Under the pieces are notes generated by a model that did no database searches, was not told the origin of the DNA, and saw only the letters and a list, made by a program, of their open reading frames with translations. Positions 1 to 5,275 of a DNA stretch of 5,652 nt are shown here, piece by piece; the first letter of the stretch is position 1, and each line of letters opens with the position of its first letter. Source of the DNA: an uncultured Thalassospira sp. (GTDB lineage Bacteria > Pseudomonadota > Alphaproteobacteria > Rhodospirillales_A > Thalassospiraceae); the NCBI GenBank assembly GCA_946885765.1, contig CAMPHD010000230.1, positions 1 through 5,652 of the forward strand, in the 5' to 3' direction. Made by a program: the position numbers and the translations under genes.

Positions 1-1008
1 AATTTCACACAGGAAGTTCTGAAACTTCTCGATCAGGCTGAGCGGTTCTTTTTCGTAAGTTTTGCGGCCAAGTTTGAGCGTCAGGTTAAACAGTTTCTGT
101 TTGAAACCGCCTTCCTTTTCGACCATGCGGCTCATGCGCTGATAGAGCATCTCATAAAGGCGCGGTACGGCCGTCATGATGGTTGGACGGACTTCGGCAA
201 GGTTTGCGGCAAGCTTGTCGAGGCTTTCGGCGTAATAAATCTGCGCGCCGATGCTCATCGGGAAGTAAAGGCCTGCGGTATGCTCATACGAATGCGACAA
301 TGGCAGGAAGGACAAAAAGACTTCTTCCTCAATGCCCAGCGTTTCGATGATGTCAAATGCACCCATGCAGTTTGACAGGATTGCCCCGTGGCTGAGCATC
401 ACCCCCTTGGGAGCACCGCCGGTGCCGGATGTGTATATCAGGCAGGCAAGCTGATCGCGTTCAATGTTGGCAACCCATGCATCGATATCATCGGTTAGTC
501 CGCGCCCCTGTGAAATCACATCTTCCCAGCGGGTGATGGTGATATCGCCGACAAAGCTTTGTCCCCAGTCTTCCATCATGATCGCATGGCGGCAACGCCC
601 GCTATCAAGGGCAGCATGCAGGAAGGGTTGGGCCAGTTTCTTGGTCGAGATAATGGCAATGCCTGCACCACTGTCTTCGATCGCGTGCAGGTGGTCGCGT
701 TCGGTATTGGTGGTATAAGCGGGAACGGTCAGGGCGCCGACACACATGATCGCTAGATCGGCAATGCCCCATTCAGTGCGGTTTTCCGAAACCAGCAATA
801 CCCGGTCACCGGGGCGGACGCCAATTTTGTATAGCGATCGTGCCAGTGCGCGCACCTGATCGGCGGTGTCATTCCAACTGGTCGGGACAAAATCACCTGC
901 TTCACCATCCTTGGTCCACAAGAATGGTGCATCCCCGTATTTTTCAGCCTGTTTGAAAAACATCGACGGCAAGTTCTGCCAATCGGCATAATCCTGCAAA
1001 TTCGTCAT
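1..1008 (-). CDS. AMP-forming long-chain acyl-CoA synthetase (fatty-acid-CoA ligase), N-terminal part, cut by window edge
   Basis: The frame is open without a stop from the ATG at 1008-1006 down to base 1, giving 336 residues starting MTNLQDYADW. This is the ANL adenylating family, which activates a fatty acid with ATP to an acyl-adenylate and then to acyl-CoA. The phosphate-binding A3 motif is at residues 191-202 (IYTSGTGGAPKG, followed by VMLSHGAIL). A4-region sequence follows at 234-246 (FLPLSHSYEHTAG), and TAVPRLYEMLYQRM at 279-292 is typical of the long-chain (FadD15/FAA-like) branch. Family members are about 590-600 residues, so roughly 260 C-terminal residues, including the YGxTE motif and the C-terminal lid, lie to the left of the window. 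The start is supported by an AAGGAAG Shine-Dalgarno four bases upstream. The A3 motif has Gly where Thr is usual (SGTGG instead of SGTTG). The gene is divergent from pepF. The family is certain; the exact chain-length preference is not. Confidence 0.92.
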   Translation of the reverse strand, partial: MTNLQDYADWQNLPSMFFKQAEKYGDAPFLWTKDGEAGDFVPTSWNDTADQVRALARSLYKIGVRPGDRVLLVSENRTEWGIADLAIMCVGALTVPAYTTNTERDHLHAIEDSGAGIAIISTKKLAQPFLHAALDSGRCRHAIMMEDWGQSFVGDITITRWEDVISQGRGLTDDIDAWVANIERDQLACLIYTSGTGGAPKGVMLSHGAILSNCMGAFDIIETLGIEEEVFLSFLPLSHSYEHTAGLYFPMSIGAQIYYAESLDKLAANLAEVRPTIMTAVPRLYEMLYQRMSRMVEKEGGFKQKLFNLTLKLGRKTYEKEPLSLIEKFQNFLCEI

Positions 1009-1012
1009 GACG

Positions 1013-1019
1013 CTTCCTT
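1013..1019 (-). promoter_or_regulatory. Ribosome binding site of the acyl-CoA synthetase
   Basis: Read on the minus strand, AAGGAAG lies four bases (CGTC) before the ATG at 1008. It is the only good purine-rich site near the start of the frame and fixes the start codon. Confidence 0.7.
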
Positions 1020-1044
1020 GCCTTGTTGTCGTTTCTCTTGCCTT

Positions 1045-1073
1045 CATACAGTGATCTTGGCGTCACTGTTCAA
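1045..1073 (-). promoter_or_regulatory. Likely promoter of the acyl-CoA synthetase with an overlapping operator-like dyad
   Basis: On the minus strand TTGAAC (1073-1068) and TGTATG (1050-1045) are separated by exactly 17 bases and could act as -35 and -10 elements. Each matches the sigma-70 consensus only partly. A perfect dyad ACAGTGA-N8-TCACTGT (1048-1069) fills the spacer and overlaps the edges of both hexamers, which is how many TetR- or GntR-type repressors block a promoter. The predicted transcript start is about 30 bases upstream of the ATG, leaving room for the AAGGAAG site. The dyad is seen directly; the promoter and the type of regulator are inference. Confidence 0.45.
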
Positions 1074-1117
1074 GTCAGTCACCGCAAAGTGATCGCAAAT
1101 GTTGGCGACGACTCTCA

Positions 1118-1131
1118 AAAGTCCGGACTTT
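1118..1131. promoter_or_regulatory. Perfect 14-base palindrome, possible operator
   Basis: AAAGTCC/GGACTTT is an uninterrupted perfect palindrome. It lies about 45 bases upstream of the proposed -35 of the leftward acyl-CoA synthetase gene, a position suited to an activator or a second repressor site. With no spacer it would make a poor RNA hairpin, so a protein-binding site is the better guess. The regulator is unknown. Confidence 0.35.
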
Positions 1132-1196
1132 CCATCACGGATACACCTGACCCATTGTTTTAGTTATCAGGGATTGCTTCGTTACGCAGCCGGAAA

Positions 1197-1237
1197 ATGA
1201 TGTTTGAACGGTTCAAATGAGTACGACTTCACATCAT
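1197..1237. promoter_or_regulatory. Nested dyad: 15-base palindrome inside a 7-base inverted repeat
   Basis: TTTGAAC-G-GTTCAAA (1203-1217) is a perfect palindrome around a single central base. It sits inside the arms ATGATGT (1197-1203) and ACATCAT (1231-1237), which share one base with it; an outer CCG (1190-1192) and CGG (1238-1240) could extend the arms. It is about 37 bases upstream of the candidate pepF -35 and more than 120 bases from the leftward promoter. Odd-centred dyads of this size are typical of dimeric repressors, including TetR types. It could serve either divergent gene. Confidence 0.4.
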
Positions 1238-1273
1238 CGGAAAAATTCATTGATATCCATCGATGTTAGCGAT

Positions 1274-1302
1274 TTCACAAGGCGGGATCAAAACGCTATT
1301 GT
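1274..1302 (+). promoter_or_regulatory. Candidate sigma-70 promoter of the pepF-ABC1 kinase operon
   Basis: TTCACA (1274-1279, five of six matches to TTGACA) and TATTGT (1297-1302, four of six to TATAAT) are spaced by 17 bases. Transcription would begin near 1309 and give a leader of about 145 bases before the pepF ATG. It is the best hexamer pair I found upstream of pepF, but no start-site data support it. Confidence 0.4.
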
Positions 1303-1344
1303 TGATATGTAATTCGCCCTGTTTGGTGTGTCTGTAAATGCAAA

Positions 1345-1376
1345 GCCGTGATCTGCACTGGCGCAGGTCGCCCGGC
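1345..1376 (+). other. Strong hairpin in the pepF leader
   Basis: GTGATCTGC (1348-1356) pairs with GCAGGTCGC (1363-1371) over nine pairs, two of them G-U, around a six-base loop. After a two-base bulge, GCC (1345-1347) pairs with GGC (1374-1376). No T-run follows, so it is not an intrinsic terminator. It lies about 80 bases before the start codon and may simply stabilise the leader. Confidence 0.4.
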
Positions 1377-1401
1377 CATCATATATCGGGGCATGGATGT
1401 T

Positions 1402-1437
1402 TCGGGCTGGAATGCAAAAGGCCCGATTGCATAATCG
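1402..1437 (+). other. Two overlapping, mutually exclusive hairpins just before the pepF ribosome binding site
   Basis: TCGGGC (1402-1407) can pair with GCCCGA (1421-1426). CGATT-GCAT-AATCG (1424-1437) forms a second perfect five-pair hairpin that shares bases 1424-1426 with the first. The second ends eight bases before the Shine-Dalgarno, so it could influence translation initiation. The stems are short and this may be chance. Confidence 0.25.
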
Positions 1438-1444
1438 ACTGTCT

Positions 1445-1450
1445 GGAGGA
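1445..1450 (+). promoter_or_regulatory. Ribosome binding site that decides the pepF start
   Basis: GGAGGA ends three bases before the ATG at 1454, slightly close but strong. The upstream in-frame ATGs at 1397 and 1412 have no comparable site and would add 19 or 14 residues unlike any PepF N-terminus. Confidence 0.75.
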
Positions 1451-1453
1451 CAA

Positions 1454-3229
1454 ATGAACGTGATCGACAAGAATTTGCCGACCTGGGATCTGACCGATCT
1501 CTATAACGATCCCAAAGACCCGGCCATCCGGCGAGATCTTGATGATGCCAAATCCCGCTCAGACGCCTTCCAGAAAACCTATCAGGGCAAACTTGCCGGT
1601 CTTTCGGGTGATGAACTTGCCGCCGCTATTGCCGAATATGAAGCCGTCAGCGAAGTTTGCGGCCGGATCGGATCGTTTGCACAGCTGCTTTATGCAGGCG
1701 ATAGCTCGGATGCCGCCATCGGACAGTTCTATCAGTCCGTTCAGGAAGAAATGACCAGTATTTCCAGCCTGTCGCTGTTTTTCGGTCTTGAAATCAACCG
1801 CATCGAAGAAGACGTTCTTTCGGCGAAATATGACGAAAGTGCCGCCCTTCGCCGTTATCGCCCGTGGCTTGATGAAAACCGTGCCTTCCGCCCGCACCAG
1901 CTATCTGACGAGGTCGAACAGGTCCTGCATGAACGCCGCGTTGCCGGTTCTAGCGCATGGGTGCGCTTGTTCGATCAGACGATGGCCGATCTGCGTTTCC
2001 CGATGAATGGCGAAGAACTGACCATGTCGGATGTCGCCAATATGCTGTCTTCGACCAAGGTGGCGGAACGCAAGGCCGCGGCAAAATCGATTGGCGATGT
2101 ACTGGGCAAAAATATCAAGCTTCTGGCCCATATCACCAACACGCTGGCCAAGGACAAGGAAATTGACGACCGGCTGCGTAAGTTCGCAACACCCGTGTCG
2201 GCACGCAACCTGTCCAACCAGGTCGAAGACGACGTGGTCGAGGCGCTTAATTCCGCAGTCGCCAGCAGCCATGCCGATCTGTCGCATCGCTATTACCGCC
2301 TCAAAGCCAAATGGTTTGGCGTTGACCAGCTTGATTACTGGGATCGCAATGCGCCGCTTCCCGATGATGATGATCGCCATATCGATTGGGATACTGCACG
2401 TCAAACCGTCCTTAAGGCATATGGCGAATTTTCGCCCGAGCTTGCCGAGGTTGGTCAGAAATTCTTTGATAATCCGTGGATAGACGTGCCGCCGCGCCCC
2501 GGCAAATCATCGGGGGCCTTTGCCCATCCGACCGTGCCGTCGGCTCATCCGTACTTGCTGCTGAACTATCATGGCAAAACACGTGATGTGATGACGCTGG
2601 CGCATGAGCTTGGCCATGGTGTGCATCAGGTTCTTGCGGGCGAGCAGGGCTATTTCCTGTCCGACACGCCGCTGACCCTTGCGGAAACGGCGTCTGTTTT
2701 CGGTGAAATGCTGACCTTCCAGTCGATGCTGCGGGCGGAAACTGATCCGAAGATGAAGCGCATCATGCTGGCCGGCAAGGTCGAGGATATGCTCAACACC
2801 GTCGTGCGTCAGATCGCGTTCTTCGAATTTGAAAAACGTGTTCACACCAAGCGCCGCGAAGGTGAGTTGACGGTTGATGAGATCTGCGAGATCTGGCTTG
2901 CCGTACAACACGAAAGTCTGGGTGACGCGATCCGCTACGAGGACGAGTACAAATATTACTGGTCCTACATCCCACATTTCATCCATTCGCCGTTCTATGT
3001 TTACGCCTATGCGTTTGGCGATTGCCTCGTGAATTCGCTGTATGACGTTTATGAAAATGCCGAGGACGGCTTCCAGCAGAAATATTTCGAGATGCTGAAA
3101 GCCGGTGGCACCAAACGCCATCAGGAATTGCTGGCACCGTTCGGTCTGGATGCATCCGATCCCGCATTCTGGCAGCGCGGCCTTAACATGATCAAACGCA
3201 TGATCGACGAGTTGGAGGAACTTTCCTGA
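1454..3229 (+). CDS. pepF: Oligoendopeptidase F, M3 family zinc metallopeptidase
   Basis: The 591-residue product is the usual length of the PepF/M3 oligoendopeptidase group. These soluble, probably cytoplasmic zinc enzymes cut short peptides, not folded proteins, and contribute to peptide turnover. The N-terminus reads LPTWDLTDLY (residues 8-17), a hallmark opening of the family. Zinc site: HELGH at 384-388, with H384 and H388 as ligands and E385 as catalytic base. E411 in LAETASVFGE is the expected third ligand. The substrate-binding region WSYIPHFIHSPFYVYAYAFG (503-522) carries the conserved His and Tyr residues. No signal peptide or membrane segment is visible. All catalytic residues are present, so the enzyme should be active. 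The ATG at 1454 is chosen over 1397 because of the GGAGGA site and the family N-terminus. One base separates the stop codon from the ABC1 kinase gene, indicating co-transcription. Confidence 0.95.
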   Translation: MNVIDKNLPTWDLTDLYNDPKDPAIRRDLDDAKSRSDAFQKTYQGKLAGLSGDELAAAIAEYEAVSEVCGRIGSFAQLLYAGDSSDAAIGQFYQSVQEEMTSISSLSLFFGLEINRIEEDVLSAKYDESAALRRYRPWLDENRAFRPHQLSDEVEQVLHERRVAGSSAWVRLFDQTMADLRFPMNGEELTMSDVANMLSSTKVAERKAAAKSIGDVLGKNIKLLAHITNTLAKDKEIDDRLRKFATPVSARNLSNQVEDDVVEALNSAVASSHADLSHRYYRLKAKWFGVDQLDYWDRNAPLPDDDDRHIDWDTARQTVLKAYGEFSPELAEVGQKFFDNPWIDVPPRPGKSSGAFAHPTVPSAHPYLLLNYHGKTRDVMTLAHELGHGVHQVLAGEQGYFLSDTPLTLAETASVFGEMLTFQSMLRAETDPKMKRIMLAGKVEDMLNTVVRQIAFFEFEKRVHTKRREGELTVDEICEIWLAVQHESLGDAIRYEDEYKYYWSYIPHFIHSPFYVYAYAFGDCLVNSLYDVYENAEDGFQQKYFEMLKAGGTKRHQELLAPFGLDASDPAFWQRGLNMIKRMIDELEELS

Positions 3230-3230
3230 T

Positions 3231-4610
3231 ATGAGCAATGACGACGATGATTATACCGCCCCAAACGAGGATAATCGATTTGGCGGGCGGGTTCGTCGTT
3301 ATGCAAAGGTGGGGGCGTCGGCTGGGAAGCTGGCCGCACGCCTTGCCACAGGAAAAATGTTCGGCGGCGATATCGATCATGCGAAATATGCCGCCGAACT
3401 GACATCCGCCTTGGGCGGGCTCAAGGGCCCGCTTATGAAGGTCGCGCAAATCCTCTCGACCATCCCCGATGCCCTGCCAAAGGAATATACCCAGGCGCTG
3501 GCAACACTGCAGGCCGATGCCCCCAGTATGGGGTGGCTGTTTGTCAAACGCCGGATGCGGACCGAACTCGGTGCTGGATGGCAGGAAAGATTTGGCGATT
3601 TCAGCCATGAAGCGGTTGCCGCGGCGTCGCTCGGCCAGGTTCATCGTGCGACGCTTGATGATGGCCGCGAGGTCGCCTGCAAGCTGCAATATCCCGATAT
3701 GTCGGCAACGGTCGAGGCCGACCTTAAGCAGCTTCGCGCTGCCTTTGCGATCTATCGCCGGTATGACAGCGCGATTGATGCCGAAAACATTCAGTTGGAG
3801 CTGACAGCACGCCTTCGAGAGGAGCTTGATTACGAACGCGAAGCCCGCAACATGCTGCTGTATCGTCACATGCTGGCCGATGAGGATTGCGTGCATGTGC
3901 CCGAACCCGTGTTGGACCTTACGACCAAGCGGCTTCTGACCATGACGTGGCAGACCGGGCAGAAATTCCAGAAATTCCTTGATAGCGATCCGTCTCAGGA
4001 TGCGCGCAATCAGGTGGCGTTGAATATGTTCAGGGCCTGGTATGTGCCGTTTTATCGTTACGGCGTGATCCATGGCGATCCGCATCTGGGCAACTATACT
4101 CTGCGCGATGATCTTTCAATCAATCTGCTTGATTTCGGCTGTATCCGTATCTTTCAGCCCGAATTCGTCAATGCGGTGATCACGCTTTACGAAGCATTAC
4201 GCGACAAGGACGAGGAAAAGGCGGTTGCTGCCTATCAAAGTTGGGGTTTTGAAAATCCGTCACGTGAATTGATTGATGTTCTGAATATCTGGGCCGGGTT
4301 TGTATATGGCCCGATCCTTGATGATCGCGAACGCCGGATGGATGAAACCAATTCGGTGGCATACGGGGCCGAGGTCGCAGGCAGGGTGCACCGGGAATTG
4401 CGCCGGGTCGGCGGGGTCAAACCGCCGCGCGAGTTTGTGTTGGTCGATCGTGCGGCTGTTGGCCTGGGCGCGGTGTTCCTCCGCCTTGATGCCCATCTGA
4501 ACTGGCATCAGATATTCAATGATCTTGTCGGGGACTTTGATGCGGGTGTCTTGACGCGCAATCAGGATGCCGCCCTTGGCGTTGTCGGGCTCGACCGTCC
4601 CGAAAACTGA
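3231..4610 (+). CDS. ABC1/UbiB/ADCK-family atypical kinase (AarF-like)
   Basis: The 459-residue product has the ordered motifs of the UbiB/ADCK (ABC1) atypical kinases. KVAQ at 70-73 stands at the KxGQ position in the N-terminal extension (GGLKGPLMKVAQILSTIPDALP). The Ala-rich AAAS loop (130-133) replaces the P-loop, and K151 is the VAxK-type lysine. The ExD pair is E198 and D200 (REELDYERE), the catalytic segment is HGDPHLGN (281-288), and DFG is at 301-303. Family members bind ATP and act, often as ATPases, in ubiquinone synthesis or membrane-lipid handling; the target here is unknown. I see none of the C-terminal membrane helices of E. coli UbiB, and the N-terminus starts with an acidic run. 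The start overlaps the end of pepF control: GGAGGAA (3214-3220), inside pepF, lies ten bases before the ATG. No quinone-synthesis gene is visible nearby, so it may be an ABC1 paralogue separate from true ubiB. Confidence 0.93.
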   Translation: MSNDDDDYTAPNEDNRFGGRVRRYAKVGASAGKLAARLATGKMFGGDIDHAKYAAELTSALGGLKGPLMKVAQILSTIPDALPKEYTQALATLQADAPSMGWLFVKRRMRTELGAGWQERFGDFSHEAVAAASLGQVHRATLDDGREVACKLQYPDMSATVEADLKQLRAAFAIYRRYDSAIDAENIQLELTARLREELDYEREARNMLLYRHMLADEDCVHVPEPVLDLTTKRLLTMTWQTGQKFQKFLDSDPSQDARNQVALNMFRAWYVPFYRYGVIHGDPHLGNYTLRDDLSINLLDFGCIRIFQPEFVNAVITLYEALRDKDEEKAVAAYQSWGFENPSRELIDVLNIWAGFVYGPILDDRERRMDETNSVAYGAEVAGRVHRELRRVGGVKPPREFVLVDRAAVGLGAVFLRLDAHLNWHQIFNDLVGDFDAGVLTRNQDAALGVVGLDRPEN

Positions 4611-4617
4611 TCCGATT

Positions 4618-4640
4618 TCGCATTTTTGCGATTTAATTTT
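4618..4640 (+). terminator. Weak candidate terminator of the pepF-ABC1 operon
   Basis: TCGCA-TTTT-TGCGA (4618-4631) is a perfect five-pair hairpin starting eight bases after the kinase stop codon and followed by a T-rich tail, TTTAATTTTT, through about 4641. The stem is short for an intrinsic terminator, so read-through into the next region is likely. Confidence 0.35.
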
Positions 4641-4679
4641 TCCGTGTAACGGCAAAAGAATCGGCGTGATCGCGTGCAT

Positions 4680-4870
4680 CGTTGGCTGGAAATGCCCAGT
4701 CAAAATGTTTTCGGTGAGGGCTTTTTGCCGACTTTTTCCAAAATTTTCCGGTTTCAATCGTTGGGCGCGCAGAAAAGTTTTTCCTTTCTCTGCTTGCGTT
4801 GGGGCGGGTTTGGTGGAAACCTGTGGCTGCGTTTGTCAATTAATATTCACTTACAACGTTGGCTGAAAAT
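4680..4870 (+). repeat. Direct repeat CGTTGGCTGRAAAT, with further CGTTGG copies between
   Basis: CGTTGGCTGGAAAT (4680-4693) recurs as CGTTGGCTGAAAAT (4857-4870) with one difference. CGTTGG also occurs at 4759-4764 and 4797-4802, giving four same-strand copies in under 200 bases at irregular spacing. It could be a set of binding sites or chance in a biased sequence; no element boundaries are seen. Confidence 0.3.
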
Positions 4871-4922
4871 AGGGGAAACTGCTGTAAATCAACGGATTAA
4901 TTCTATCTGTACGGGATAAGGA

Positions 4923-4991
4923 CCTGTTACAGGATGGAAATAATATGTGCGACAATCCGCACATGGTGACTTTGGTAAGACGTGAACCAAA
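4923..4991. promoter_or_regulatory. Cluster of three dyads upstream of the structured RNA
   Basis: CCTGT-T-ACAGG (4923-4933), ATGTGCG-N6-CGCACAT (4945-4964) and TTTGGT-N9-ACCAAA (4971-4991) are three perfect inverted repeats in 69 bases. They could be operators for a promoter of the downstream RNA and pntAA, or successive RNA hairpins. None is followed directly by a T-run; the nearest run, at 5006-5012, begins 14 bases after the last arm. Confidence 0.35.
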
Positions 4992-5023
4992 ATCAAGTTA
5001 AACTGTTTTTTTATAGGGTTTTC

Positions 5024-5101
5024 ATGTTGTCGCGAACCGGAAGAAATCGCATCTTGCATCCAACGCAGACAAGGCAGGGCGTCATTGATTGTTTGTCCTG
5101 A
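5024..5101 (+). CDS. Candidate 25-codon leader ORF inside the structured RNA region
   Basis: An ATG at 5024 opens a 25-residue frame (MLSRTGRNRI...VIDCLS) ending in TGA at 5099-5101. A short AGGG lies five bases upstream (5015-5018). Codons 5-9 cover the segment that can pair with the terminator arm, so ribosomes here could affect that pairing. The peptide is not rich in one amino acid apart from four Arg residues, and short frames like this arise by chance. I regard it as a possibility only. Confidence 0.15.
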   Translation: MLSRTGRNRILHPTQTRQGVIDCLS

Positions 5102-5209
5102 GCACCAATGGCGGGTGGGACCTGACTTGTCGCCAAGGCTTTTTGCCTCGGAATGCGTGGTGGGAAAGTGGGCGGTTTCTTCTGTAAAAGCGGAAGAACC
5201 GCCTTTTTT
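5038..5209 (+). ncRNA. Unrecognised structured RNA or attenuator ahead of pntAA
   Basis: Bases 5038-5050 can pair with 5184-5172 over 13 continuous pairs, two of them G-U, closing a domain of about 150 bases. Inside it, GCATCC (5056-5061) can pair with GGAATGC (5150-5156) with one bulge. CAGACAAG (5066-5073) can pair with TTTGTCCTG (5092-5100) with one bulge. CACC (5103-5106) can pair with GGTG (5114-5117), and CC-A-AGGC (5133-5139) pairs with GCCT-C-GG (5145-5151) around TTTTT; this last helix competes with the second for two bases. The 3' end is a strong intrinsic terminator whose left arm is the same 5172-5184 segment, so the closing helix and terminator exclude each other. It lacks the SRP RNA, tmRNA and RNase P signatures I know, and I could not match it to 6S RNA. 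The 5' end is not determined; TATAGG at 5012-5017 is only a weak -10. Confidence 0.5.
5171..5209 (+). terminator. Strong rho-independent terminator
   Basis: GGCGGTT-T-CTTCTG (5171-5184) pairs with CGGAAGAACCGCC (5191-5203): 13 pairs with one bulged T and one G-U, around the loop TAAAAG, followed directly by TTTTTT (5204-5209). The T-run is on the plus strand only, so it ends rightward transcription. It stops 118 bases short of the pntAA ATG and 560 bases past the kinase stop, so its natural transcript is most likely a small RNA or a pntAA leader. Confidence 0.85.
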
Positions 5210-5275
5210 CTTGCCGGGCAAGGGTAATCGTGGCCCGTCTGATGCCGATGCACCAGATGCGGATCGCGTCACATA

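Larger units (their letters stand above)
1009..1453. other. Divergent intergenic region between the acyl-CoA synthetase and pepF
   Basis: This is 445 bases without a credible protein gene. The left part holds the synthetase ribosome binding site, promoter and dyad (1013-1073) and a 14-base palindrome (1118-1131). The middle holds a 15-base palindrome nested in a longer inverted repeat (1197-1237). The right part holds a candidate promoter for pepF (1274-1302) and about 145 bases of possible leader with hairpins at 1345-1376 and 1402-1437. The reading frame of pepF stays open upstream to an ATG at 1397, but that extension does not look like PepF sequence. Confidence 0.8.

Noticed and set aside
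1397..1453. Extension of pepF to the upstream in-frame ATG at 1397 (19 extra residues)
   Set aside because: No ribosome binding site precedes 1397 or 1412, the added residues do not resemble PepF, and a GGAGGA site plus the family-typical N-terminus support 1454.
2507..3238. 243-codon minus-strand frame opposite the end of pepF
   Set aside because: It is the antisense shadow of the conserved pepF coding sequence, including the HELGH region, and has no family features of its own.
3192..4085. 297-codon minus-strand frame opposite the ABC1 kinase
   Set aside because: It is an antisense shadow of a gene with a full set of kinase motifs in the plus frame.
4674..4919. 81-codon plus-strand frame in the gap, GTG start
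   Set aside because: No Shine-Dalgarno, rare-start codon, aromatic-rich sequence from a T-rich stretch, and no recognisable domain.
4996..5012. AGTTAAACT palindrome followed by seven T as a terminator
   Set aside because: The nine-base palindrome leaves no loop and would make no stable stem; the preceding TTTGGT/ACCAAA hairpin ends too far from the T-run.
5038..5209. 6S RNA, SRP RNA, tmRNA or RNase P RNA as the identity of the structured region
   Set aside because: The SRP GGTCCGGAAGGAAGCAGCC-type core and RNase P GAGGAAAGTCC core are absent, no tRNA-like ends are seen, and the branched fold does not resemble the single rod with central bubble of 6S RNA. Only a covariance search could exclude 6S fully.
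4889..5272. 127-codon minus-strand frame across the terminator region
   Set aside because: It reads straight through the strong plus-strand terminator and its sequence looks like translated structured RNA; no domain is recognisable.
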